64,000 nucleotides of DNA from Bacillus infantis. Its GTDB lineage: Bacteria > Bacillota > Bacilli > Bacillales > Cytobacillaceae. The notes beneath the pieces were generated by a model, which worked only from the letters and a program-made list of their open reading frames with translations, had not been told where the DNA came from and ran no database searches. Positions 16,512 to 24,602 of this stretch are shown one piece after another (the first letter of the stretch is position 1; each line of letters opens with the position of its first letter). The stretch is taken from positions 391,412 to 455,411 of the forward strand of contig NZ_JAIVAP010000003.1 in NCBI RefSeq assembly GCF_020171945.1. The letters are read 5' to 3'. The translations under genes were made by a program, and so were the position numbers.

Positions 16512-17513
16512 ATGATGGAAAAAGTGTTGGAAATTAAAAATTTGCATGTATCCTTTTCCACCTATGGCGGAGAAGTAAAAGCAGTCCGCGGTGTGGAATT
16601 TGATTTATACAAAGGGGAGACCCTGGCTATAGTCGGCGAATCGGGAAGCGGCAAAAGCGTCACTTCCCAGAGCATTATGAAGCTGATCCCTTCCCCGCCT
16701 GGAAGAATCGCAGAGGGGTCAATCCTGTTCAATGGCCAGGATCTGACCCGGCTGAAAGAGGCAGAGATGCGGAAGATACGGGGATCGGACATATCCATGA
16801 TCTTTCAGGATCCCATGACGGCGCTTAATCCGACGATTACTGTAGGGGAACAGATCATTGAAGGAATCCGCCAGCATCAGTCTGTATCCAAAGACCAGGC
16901 TAAAAAAAAGGCCCTGGAAATGCTTAAGCTGGTGGGGATTCCCAGTCCTGAATCAAGGCTCAGGCAATACCCGCACCAATTCAGCGGCGGCATGAGGCAG
17001 AGAATCGTCATTGCGATGGCTCTTGTCTGCGAGCCGGAAATTTTAATTGCGGATGAGCCGACGACCGCCCTGGATGTAACCATTCAGGCACAGATACTTG
17101 ATTTGTTTAAGGAAATCCAGCAAAAGACAGGTGTCTCCATTATATTGATCACACATGACCTTGGTGTGGTAGCACAGGTAGCTGACCGTGTCGCAGTCAT
17201 GTATGCCGGGAAAATCGTTGAGGCAGGCACAAGGAGGGAGATCTTCTATAGTCCTCAGCATCCTTATACAAAGGGGCTGCTGAACTCGGTGCCCCGGCTT
17301 GATTCTGAGGAAGGGGAGCTTGTGCCGATACCGGGTTCGCCCCCTGATTTGTTTGCTCCGCCGCAGGGCTGTCCTTTTGCAGCGAGATGTGATTATGCAA
17401 TGGAAGTTTGTGAAAAAGTCTATCCGTTTGAAAGTCGTTTGAGCAGTGAGCATTATGTGGACTGCTGGCTGCAGGATGAGCGTGCTAAAAAACTGCTGAC
17501 ACGTGTAAGATAG
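16512..17513 (+). CDS. dppD: Dipeptide ABC transporter ATPase DppD
   Basis: A 333-residue ATPase: Walker A GESGSGKS, signature FSGGMRQR, Walker B ILIADEPTTALD, and the C-terminal Cys cluster (CPFAARCDYAMEVC), which in related peptide-transport ATPases can hold an iron-sulfur cluster. AGGAGG lies 6 bases before the ATG. It should pair with the second ATPase, YkfD, at the far end of the operon. Confidence 0.95.
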   Translation: MMEKVLEIKNLHVSFSTYGGEVKAVRGVEFDLYKGETLAIVGESGSGKSVTSQSIMKLIPSPPGRIAEGSILFNGQDLTRLKEAEMRKIRGSDISMIFQDPMTALNPTITVGEQIIEGIRQHQSVSKDQAKKKALEMLKLVGIPSPESRLRQYPHQFSGGMRQRIVIAMALVCEPEILIADEPTTALDVTIQAQILDLFKEIQQKTGVSIILITHDLGVVAQVADRVAVMYAGKIVEAGTRREIFYSPQHPYTKGLLNSVPRLDSEEGELVPIPGSPPDLFAPPQGCPFAARCDYAMEVCEKVYPFESRLSSEHYVDCWLQDERAKKLLTRVR

Positions 17514-17616
17514 CGCCGCCCGCATTCCGGCGGGGCCGGAAGGAAGGCGGAATTATCCAGATGCAGGTTCTCAAGGATCTGCATTGATAGATGAAAATAG
17601 AATGAGGGGGAGAAAA

Positions 17617-19248
17617 ATGAAAAAGTTTTTCATGTTGTTTTTGGCAATGTCGCTTGTATTCGTCATGGCAGCCTGTACAGCCAATTCGGATACAGGAAGC
17701 GAACCTTCAGATGAGGGCAAGGATAGCGGGGATAGCGAAAGTGAAAAGGTGCTTTACTTAAATAACGGTGTAGAACCAACATCCTTTGACCCTCCAATCG
17801 GCTTTGATGCCGTTTCCTGGAACTCACTGAATAATATCATGGAAGGTCTGACAAGGCTCGGCAAGGAGCATGAAGCTGAACCTGCCGCGGCAGAGAAATG
17901 GGATGTTTCAGAAGATGGCAAAACATACACATTCCATATTCGCGATAATGCAAAATGGTCTAACGGGGATGATGTGACAGCAGGTGATTTTGTTTATGCC
18001 TGGAAACGCCTGCTTGATCCGGATACAGGTTCTCCGGCGGCCTTCCTTGGCTATTTCATTGAGGGCGGGGAAGCCTTTAACACAGGAGAAGGCTCGGCAG
18101 AAGAAGTGAAAGTAAAAGCCGTTGATGATAAAACATTCGAAGTGACTCTGACAAGCCCGCAGGCTTACTTTTTAAACATCATTGCCAATCCCGCATTTTT
18201 CCCGGTAAATGAAAAGACAGCGACGGAAAATCCGGAATGGTTTGCAGAAGCTGACACGTTTGTCGGGAATGGCCCGTTCAAGCTGACTGAATGGGAGCAT
18301 GACACAAATATGGTCATGGAGAAAAATGAAGAGTATTGGGATGCAGAAAATGTAAAACTTGATAAAGTGCACTGGGCGATGGTGAATGACACGAACACCG
18401 AGTACCAGATGTATCAAAAAGGGGAGCTGGATACTTCAGATGTACCGGCAGACCTGAGCGAGCAGCTCTTTGAAGAAGGCAAGGTCCAGGTCGAAGACCA
18501 GGCCGGCCAATATTTCTACCGCTTTAATGTGAATAAAGAGCCATTCCAGAATGTGAACATCAGGAAAGCTTTCGCCATGGCGGTGGACCAGGAGCAGATC
18601 GTTGAATTTGTGACCAAGAACCAGGAGCAGCCGGCCTATGGATTTGTTCCTCCGGGATTTAAGGATCCTTCCGGAAATGATTTCCGCGAGGTGAACGGTG
18701 ACCTTGTTAAAACGGATGCCGAGCAGGCAAAAGAGCTGCTGAAGAAGGGAATGGAAGAGGAAGGGTACAGCGAGCTGCCCGAGGTGACTTTGACATACAG
18801 CACAAATGATGTGCATAAAAAGATTGCCGAAGCCCTTCAGCAGATGCTTAAAGAAAACCTTGGAGTCGATGTGAAGCTTGCAAATATGGAAGCGAATGTA
18901 TTTGCGACTGAACAGAAGGCGCTGAATCTGCAGCTGTCCAGAAGCTCTTTCCTTGCTGATTATGCCGATCCGATCAACTTCCTGGAGAACTTCCAGACCG
19001 GCCACTCAATGAACCGGACTGGCTGGAGCAATGCCGAGTTCGATAAGCTGATCCAAGGTGCGAAAAATGAAGCCGATGAAGCGAAACGCTATGACATGAT
19101 GTACGAAGCAGAAAAAATCCTTTATAACGAGTCGCCTATTTTCTCACTGCATTTCTATAACCAGGTTTACCTGCAAAATGAAGCTGTGTCAGGTATCGTC
19201 CGCCACCCAGTCGGATATCTGGAATTAAAATGGGCTGACAAAGAATAG
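17617..19248 (+). CDS. dppE: Dipeptide-binding lipoprotein DppE
   Basis: A 543-residue SBP family 5 receptor. Signal residues 1-20 end in the lipobox VMAAC. Mature motifs include LNNGVEPTSFDPP, RDNAKWSNGDDVTAGDFVYAW and FVGNGPFKLTEW, as in OppA/DppE/MppA proteins. In B. subtilis DppE binds dipeptides and murein tripeptide. The start at 17617 follows GAGGGGGAG; an in-frame ATG at 17584 is less likely because it would break the signal peptide. Confidence 0.94.
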   Translation: MKKFFMLFLAMSLVFVMAACTANSDTGSEPSDEGKDSGDSESEKVLYLNNGVEPTSFDPPIGFDAVSWNSLNNIMEGLTRLGKEHEAEPAAAEKWDVSEDGKTYTFHIRDNAKWSNGDDVTAGDFVYAWKRLLDPDTGSPAAFLGYFIEGGEAFNTGEGSAEEVKVKAVDDKTFEVTLTSPQAYFLNIIANPAFFPVNEKTATENPEWFAEADTFVGNGPFKLTEWEHDTNMVMEKNEEYWDAENVKLDKVHWAMVNDTNTEYQMYQKGELDTSDVPADLSEQLFEEGKVQVEDQAGQYFYRFNVNKEPFQNVNIRKAFAMAVDQEQIVEFVTKNQEQPAYGFVPPGFKDPSGNDFREVNGDLVKTDAEQAKELLKKGMEEEGYSELPEVTLTYSTNDVHKKIAEALQQMLKENLGVDVKLANMEANVFATEQKALNLQLSRSSFLADYADPINFLENFQTGHSMNRTGWSNAEFDKLIQGAKNEADEAKRYDMMYEAEKILYNESPIFSLHFYNQVYLQNEAVSGIVRHPVGYLELKWADKE

Positions 19249-19323
19249 CATTGAAAAGGGGTGTTCTGCTGAACATCCCTTTTTACTGGCAAACTGCAGC
19301 GCATACGGAAAGGGGCATATGAT

Positions 19324-20244
19324 ATGAAAATAAAGCCGGGACTTTTGAAAAAAGGGGATGCTGTCGGTGTAGTATCACCGGCCAGCCCGCCTGACGTCCA
19401 AAGCCTTGATAGGGGCATTGATTTTCTTAAGGAGCTGGGATTGGAAGTCCGTGAAGGAAAATCTGTCAGGAATATAAATGGCTACCTGGCTGGCTCAGAC
19501 AAAGAGAGGCTCGCGGATTTGCATGATATGTTTGAAGACAAGGAGATCAAAGCGGTCATTTGTGCAGGCGGTGGATACGGAACTGCCAGGATTGCAGCTG
19601 ACCTGGACTATGGCCTTATTAAGGCCAACCCTAAAATATTCTGGGGCTACAGTGATATCACCTTCCTTCATACGAGCATAAGGCAGAAAACCGGGCTTAT
19701 CACCTTTCACGGTCCGATGCTTGCTTCCGATATCGGAAAGGCGGACGCCCACCCATTGTCCAAACAATATTTCAGCCAGCTTTTCCAGCCCGCGGATTCT
19801 TTATACACTGAAGAGCTTTCGCCTCTGTCAGCAGTGGTGGAAGGAAGGGCAGAAGGTCCCCTGACTGGAGGCAATCTCTGCTTGATCGCGAGTACGCTGG
19901 GAACTTCTTTTGAGATTGATGTGAAAGGGAAGCTTCTGCTCATCGAGGATATTAATGAAGAACCGCGCTCAGTTGACCGGATGCTGAATCAGCTGCTGAT
20001 GGCAGGTAAATTATCTGAAGCAGCCGGCGTAGTCGTGGGGGACTTTAACAAATGTGAACCGCAGCGCGACCTAAGCCTATCCCTTGATGAAGTTCTTGAT
20101 CACTATTTGATTAAAGCGGGCAGGCCAGCCATGAAAGGATTTAAAATAGGCCATTGCTCCCCGCACTTCTCTGTTCCGCTCGGAGCGGATGCAGTGCTCG
20201 ATACAACGGAAAAACAATTGTATGTCGAAAGCGGCGTACGCTAA
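19324..20244 (+). CDS. ykfA: LD-carboxypeptidase YkfA (S66)
   Basis: A 306-residue cytoplasmic serine LD-carboxypeptidase (LdcA/MccF family). The nucleophile region WGYSDITFLH and the C-terminal GHCSPHFSVPLGADA, supplying the catalytic His, are both present. It removes the D-amino acid from murein tetrapeptides before further breakdown. There is no signal peptide, so it works on imported peptides. It sits between dppE and ykfB as in B. subtilis. Confidence 0.93.
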   Translation: MKIKPGLLKKGDAVGVVSPASPPDVQSLDRGIDFLKELGLEVREGKSVRNINGYLAGSDKERLADLHDMFEDKEIKAVICAGGGYGTARIAADLDYGLIKANPKIFWGYSDITFLHTSIRQKTGLITFHGPMLASDIGKADAHPLSKQYFSQLFQPADSLYTEELSPLSAVVEGRAEGPLTGGNLCLIASTLGTSFEIDVKGKLLLIEDINEEPRSVDRMLNQLLMAGKLSEAAGVVVGDFNKCEPQRDLSLSLDEVLDHYLIKAGRPAMKGFKIGHCSPHFSVPLGADAVLDTTEKQLYVESGVR

Positions 20245-20256
20245 AGAGGTGCACAG

Positions 20257-21366
20257 ATGAAAATTGAGCGAATTGAAACCTTCAGGGTTGCCATCCCGTT
20301 AATCAAGCCGTTTAAGACTGCCTTAAGGACTGTGACTACAGCGGAATCTGTAGTCATAAAAATCGTATGCGACAACGGCATTGAAGGCTGGGGGGAAGCT
20401 CCTCCGACAGTCGTCATCACCGGGGACAGCCTGATGAGCATTGAATCGGCCATCCAACATGTGTTCAAGCCTTATCTTGTCGGCAAAAGCCTTCTGAACT
20501 ATGAAACTATTTTCCAGGCAATAAAGACATTGATGGTTGGAAATTCAAGTGCTAAAGCTGCGGTGGATATGGCTTTATATGACTGCCTTTCCAAGCACTG
20601 CAGGCTTCCGCTGTATCAATTCCTTGGCGGTGCAAAAAATGAAATCGAGACTGACTATACAGTGAGCGTGAACAATCCTGAAGAAATGGGCGATGATGCT
20701 GCTTCTTATATAGATCAGGGATTTAATGTGCTGAAGGTTAAGGTAGGCAAAGATGATATCATGACAGACATCAGCCGAATAAAGGAAATCAGAAGGCGTG
20801 TCGGCAATAAGGTAAAAATCAGGCTTGATGCGAATCAGGGATGGCAGGCAAAGGATGCGGTGAGGGCCATCAGGAAAATGGAGGACAGCCTCCTGGACAT
20901 TGAGCTGGTCGAACAGCCGGTTCCCGCTGATGACATCGAAGGGCTCAAACAAGTGACAGATTCCGTTGAAACACTCATTATGGCTGACGAAAGTGTGTTC
21001 ACTCCGAAGCAGGCGCTCCAGGTGCTCTCTACGAGGAGTGCGGATCTGATCAATATAAAATTAATGAAGGCCGGGGGGATTTTCCAGGCTCAGGCCATCA
21101 ACCAGCTGGCTGAAACCTGCGGTGTTGAATGCATGGTAGGAAGCATGATTGAAACAAAGATAGGCATCAGTGCTGCGGCTCATTTTGCTGCGAGCAAAAA
21201 AAATATCACCCGATTTGATTTTGATGCTCCTCTAATGCTGGCCAAAGATTTGGTCGAGGGCGGAATCAGCTACAATGGAAGGAAAATCACTTTCCCTGAT
21301 GCAGCAGGGCTTGGCATCAGGCAAGTTTACTCAGAAGGAGGAATTTCAAGTGGGAATTCAGCATAA
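20257..21366 (+). CDS. ykfB: L-Ala-D/L-Glu epimerase YkfB
   Basis: A 369-residue enolase-superfamily epimerase that converts L-Ala-D-Glu to L-Ala-L-Glu. The KxK motif (LKVKVGKDD), metal ligands in RLDANQGW, ELVEQPV and MADESVF, and the second catalytic lysine in NIKLMKAGGI are all visible. AGAGGTG precedes the ATG. It overlaps ykfC by 17 bases. Confidence 0.95.
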   Translation: MKIERIETFRVAIPLIKPFKTALRTVTTAESVVIKIVCDNGIEGWGEAPPTVVITGDSLMSIESAIQHVFKPYLVGKSLLNYETIFQAIKTLMVGNSSAKAAVDMALYDCLSKHCRLPLYQFLGGAKNEIETDYTVSVNNPEEMGDDAASYIDQGFNVLKVKVGKDDIMTDISRIKEIRRRVGNKVKIRLDANQGWQAKDAVRAIRKMEDSLLDIELVEQPVPADDIEGLKQVTDSVETLIMADESVFTPKQALQVLSTRSADLINIKLMKAGGIFQAQAINQLAETCGVECMVGSMIETKIGISAAAHFAASKKNITRFDFDAPLMLAKDLVEGGISYNGRKITFPDAAGLGIRQVYSEGGISSGNSA

Positions 21367-22279
21367 GTGGCTTGTCAATGTACCAGTGGCAACAATTTGG
21401 ACCTCCCCTGAATCGGCCAGGGAAATCGATGGAAAAGCGGTTTCCGGCGGGCCGGACATGGAGGGGTGGCTGGCTGGCCTGACATACGAAACCAGGCTTG
21501 CACTTTGCAATGAAAACAGGATCCAAACCCAAGCACTGTTTGGCCAGGAGGTGATCCTGCTGGAAGAAGAGGGACCTTGGGCGAGTGTTATAATCCTTAG
21601 CCAGCCTTCAGGAAAAAATGAAAGAGGCTATCCTGGCTGGATGCCAAAAAGCCAGCTGATGAAACTGAACGAATGGAATATCAAAAAAGGCCCAGTTGCA
21701 GCCATCAGCTCGAAAAAAGCTGTATTGTATTCAGAGGAAGAGAAGCCTTTAATGGAATTAAGCTTTGAAACTGTTCTCCCTGCGGTTGAGAAATCTGATG
21801 AATGGCTTAAAGTAAGAATCCCTGAAGGGTACGGACTTCTTCGGCAGGAGGATGTAATTCTTCATCCTTCTTTGGAAGGGAGGCAGAAGGGGAATGGAGG
21901 GGGAATTGTATCCGAAGGGGAACGCTTCCTCGGCTTGCCTTACCTGTGGGGAGGCATGAGCAGCTGGGGATTTGACTGCTCAGGATTCAGCTATACGATG
22001 TGCAAGGCAAACGGCTATATCATTCCAAGGGATGCGCATGATCAGGCAAGGCACGGAACTGAAGTGGATTTGGCTGAAATCCAGCCTGGCGACCTGCTGT
22101 TTTTTGCCTACCAGGAAGGAAAGGGCAGCATTCACCATGTGGGAATCTTCTATGGAGACGGCAAGCTGCTCCATTCGCCAAATACAGGGAAAACAATCGA
22201 AATTATCCCGCTTAAAGACACCATCTATGAAAAGGAACTATGTGCAGCACGCCGTTATTGGCAGGAGGGAGAAGGTTGA
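21350..22279 (+). CDS. ykfC: Gamma-D-glutamyl-L-amino acid endopeptidase YkfC (NlpC/P60)
   Basis: A 309-residue NlpC/P60 cysteine peptidase with two SH3-like domains (about residues 10-180) and the catalytic domain behind them. The active Cys is in WGFDCSGFSY and the catalytic His in IHHVGIFYGDG. It splits L-Ala-D-Glu from diaminopimelate in murein tripeptide. It has no signal peptide, so it acts inside the cell, as in B. subtilis. The start is GTG at 21350, selected by GGAGGA; the gene overlaps the end of ykfB. Confidence 0.93.
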   Translation: MGIQHKWLVNVPVATIWTSPESAREIDGKAVSGGPDMEGWLAGLTYETRLALCNENRIQTQALFGQEVILLEEEGPWASVIILSQPSGKNERGYPGWMPKSQLMKLNEWNIKKGPVAAISSKKAVLYSEEEKPLMELSFETVLPAVEKSDEWLKVRIPEGYGLLRQEDVILHPSLEGRQKGNGGGIVSEGERFLGLPYLWGGMSSWGFDCSGFSYTMCKANGYIIPRDAHDQARHGTEVDLAEIQPGDLLFFAYQEGKGSIHHVGIFYGDGKLLHSPNTGKTIEIIPLKDTIYEKELCAARRYWQEGEG

Positions 22280-22281
22280 TC

Positions 22282-23289
22282 ATGCCGGACAGCATACTTG
22301 AGGTAAAGAATCTTAAAAAACATTTTGCGCTGGGAAAAGGTGAGATATTAAAAGCTGTAGACGGCATCTCATTTAATATAAAAAAGGGAGAAACCCTCGG
22401 GATTGTCGGTGAATCAGGCTGCGGCAAATCGACTGCCGGCAGGACGATCATCGGGCTTTATGACAGCACAGAAGGGGAAGTCATCTTTAATGGGAGAAAT
22501 GTCCACAGCATGACAAACAGAGAGCGCTTCTCTTTTCACAAGCAGATGCAGATGATTTTTCAGGATCCCTATGCTTCACTTAATCCCAGGTCGACAGTAA
22601 GTGAGATCATTGCGGAGCCGATGGAAGTGCATGGCTTGTTTCGCAATAAACAGGAGCGGATGGAGAAAATCTATCAGCTTCTGGAGGATGTTGGACTGAA
22701 TAGAGAGCATGCCGGACGATATCCGCATGAATTCAGCGGGGGACAAAGACAAAGGATAGGAATTGCGAGGGCTCTTGCCCTGGAGCCTGAATTCATTATA
22801 GCGGATGAACCGATATCAGCACTGGATGTTTCGGTCCAGGCCCAGGTGGTGAACCTCCTCAAAAAGCTGCAGAAAGAAAAAGGGCTGACATACTTATTCA
22901 TCGCCCATGACCTGTCCATGGTCAAGCAGATAAGCGACCGGATCGGCGTCATGTATCTGGGGCATATGATGGAGCTCACAACCAGTAAGGAATTATACCG
23001 GAACCCGCTTCATCCTTATACACGGGCTTTGCTTTCAGCCATTCCGATCCCTGATCCGGATGTTGAGGATCAGAGGGAAAGAATCATCCTGCAGGGCGAG
23101 CTGCCAAGCCCTATTGATCCCCCAAGCGGCTGTGTATTCCGGACAAGATGCCCTCACAGCATGGATATTTGTGCAGAAAAAACGCCTGTCTGGCAGGAGG
23201 CGGAGAAATCAAGGTTTGTCGCCTGCCACTTATACGATCCCAATCTGACCGGAAATCATGACAGTTCACAGGCAGCAGCTTCTAAATGA
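22282..23289 (+). CDS. ykfD: Peptide ABC transporter ATPase YkfD
   Basis: A 335-residue OppF-type ATPase: Walker A GESGCGKST, signature FSGGQRQR, Walker B IIADEPISALD, and the C-terminal RTRCPHSMDIC block. It completes the DppBCDE transporter, whose other ATPase is DppD. The start at 22282 follows GGAGGGAG. The stop overlaps the next gene by 4 bases (ATGA). Confidence 0.93.
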   Translation: MPDSILEVKNLKKHFALGKGEILKAVDGISFNIKKGETLGIVGESGCGKSTAGRTIIGLYDSTEGEVIFNGRNVHSMTNRERFSFHKQMQMIFQDPYASLNPRSTVSEIIAEPMEVHGLFRNKQERMEKIYQLLEDVGLNREHAGRYPHEFSGGQRQRIGIARALALEPEFIIADEPISALDVSVQAQVVNLLKKLQKEKGLTYLFIAHDLSMVKQISDRIGVMYLGHMMELTTSKELYRNPLHPYTRALLSAIPIPDPDVEDQRERIILQGELPSPIDPPSGCVFRTRCPHSMDICAEKTPVWQEAEKSRFVACHLYDPNLTGNHDSSQAAASK

Positions 23290-24101
23290 CCGGGCTGCTC
23301 TCTGATAATATCAATCATCTTGAACAAAGGCTGGCTGAAATCCTCAGACAATGTCCGGGGAATGCCAGTCTGGCTGTTGAATATGGCGAGGAAGCAATTA
23401 ATATGAACAGCGGGCGAAAATATCCTGCAGCAAGCCTAATCAAAATCCCGATCATGATGGAAGCTTTCTTTCAGGCAGAGGAGGGCGGCCTGGACCTCAA
23501 TGAGCTGGTATATACTGGCGGGATTGAAAAGGCCGGCGGGGCAGGGATCATTCAATCTCTTTCTGCAGCAGCCTCCTTAAGCATCCTGGACTGTATAACA
23601 TTGATGATTATCGTCTCTGACAATTCAGCAGCCAATCTGCTGATAAAATTGCTGGGCAAGAAAAATATTAATGATAGAATGCATGGACTAGGGCTCCAAA
23701 CGACTGTACTGGGCAGAAAAATGATGGACTTTGAAGCAGCAGCAAAAGGTATAGAAAATTTCACCACTGCAGCAGATATGGTTAAATGCCTGAGAGCAAT
23801 AAAAGAAGGCAGATTGTTTTCCGAGAAGAATCGCAGCTTGATGCTCGATATAATGGAATCGCAGCAGTTCAGAGAAAAGCTTCCGGCCATTGCATGCAAA
23901 GAGCTGAAAATTGCCAATAAAACCGGGGAACTTCCTGGGATTGAGCATGATTGCGCCATCTTCACTTCTGGCCAGGATGCTCTATATGCTGCCGTCCTGA
24001 TCGATGGCATCTCAAGCCCGGAAGAAGGAAACCGCACAATAAGGCTGATTGGAAGCCGGTTATCCGATTTTCTGTGCCTTCCGGAAGAAGAAAGGAGTTG
24101 A
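23286..24101 (+). CDS. Class A beta-lactamase-fold serine hydrolase, cytoplasmic
   Basis: A 271-residue protein with the serine hydrolase triad of motifs: S50-L-I-K53, S111-D-N113 and K212-T-G214. When aligned by eye to class A enzymes, the position of the omega-loop general base (E166) is not a glutamate and N170 is also lost, so classic beta-lactam hydrolysis is unlikely. There is no signal peptide, which is odd for this fold. It overlaps ykfD by ATGA, so it belongs to the murein-peptide operon and may act as a peptidase or amidase on imported peptides. This last point is inference. Confidence 0.85.
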   Translation: MTGLLSDNINHLEQRLAEILRQCPGNASLAVEYGEEAINMNSGRKYPAASLIKIPIMMEAFFQAEEGGLDLNELVYTGGIEKAGGAGIIQSLSAAASLSILDCITLMIIVSDNSAANLLIKLLGKKNINDRMHGLGLQTTVLGRKMMDFEAAAKGIENFTTAADMVKCLRAIKEGRLFSEKNRSLMLDIMESQQFREKLPAIACKELKIANKTGELPGIEHDCAIFTSGQDALYAAVLIDGISSPEEGNRTIRLIGSRLSDFLCLPEEERS

Positions 24102-24105
24102 AACA

Positions 24106-24447
24106 ATGGGAGATTTTAAGAATTATAATGAGTTCTGGCCATTTTACCTTTCGCAGCACAGCAAAAAGTCAACAAGGACTTGGCATTTCATAGGCACAAC
24201 TTTTGTGTATATCTGTATTGCTCTTGCCATCATTTATTTGAATTTCTGGTTCATTATCCTTGCGCCGGTCATTGCCTATGGGTTTGCCTGGTTCTCCCAT
24301 TTCTTTATTGAAGGAAACAAGCCTGCAACTTTTGGACATCCATTCTGGTCGCTTCGGGCAGATTTCCAAATGTATTTTTATATTTTAACTGGTCGGCTTT
24401 CAAGAGAAATCGACAATCTGCCTGAACAATATTCAGCAGAAAAATAG
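24106..24447 (+). CDS. DUF962 / Mpo1-like membrane protein
   Basis: A 113-residue protein with two to three membrane segments. The family pattern is clear: FWPFYLSQHSKKSTRTWHFIGTT, then WFSHFFIEGNKPATFGHPFWSL. Yeast Mpo1, of the same family, is an iron-dependent dioxygenase in fatty-acid alpha-oxidation, and the His residues here match the conserved set. It is the last gene before the terminator, 4 bases behind the beta-lactamase-fold gene, start with AAAGGAG. A link to peptide use is not obvious. Confidence 0.85.
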   Translation: MGDFKNYNEFWPFYLSQHSKKSTRTWHFIGTTFVYICIALAIIYLNFWFIILAPVIAYGFAWFSHFFIEGNKPATFGHPFWSLRADFQMYFYILTGRLSREIDNLPEQYSAEK

Positions 24448-24456
24448 ACTGTCAGA

Positions 24457-24490
24457 AAAGCATCCCCAATTGTGAGGATGCTTCTTTTCA
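24457..24490 (+). terminator. Terminator of the dpp-ykf operon
   Basis: AAAGCATCC, loop of about ten bases, GGATGCTT, then CTTTTC. Ends a transcript of about 10.7 kb. Confidence 0.7.
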
Positions 24491-24515
24491 TTCTAATTCA
24501 GCCGCATACTGGTCT

Positions 24516-24544
24516 TTGACACTATAGAGGAGGGATAGTAATAT
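24516..24544 (+). promoter_or_regulatory. Sigma-A promoter of the GGDEF-EAL gene
   Basis: TTGACA (24516-24521), 17 bases, TAATAT (24539-24544). Confidence 0.65.
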
Positions 24545-24602
24545 AATCATAGGGATATAGTAATATTTTCCTGATAATAGACTAGGACAGGTGGACATCA
24601 TT

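Noticed and set aside
23286-24101. Antibiotic-resistance beta-lactamase
   Set aside because: No signal peptide and no omega-loop Glu at the expected place.
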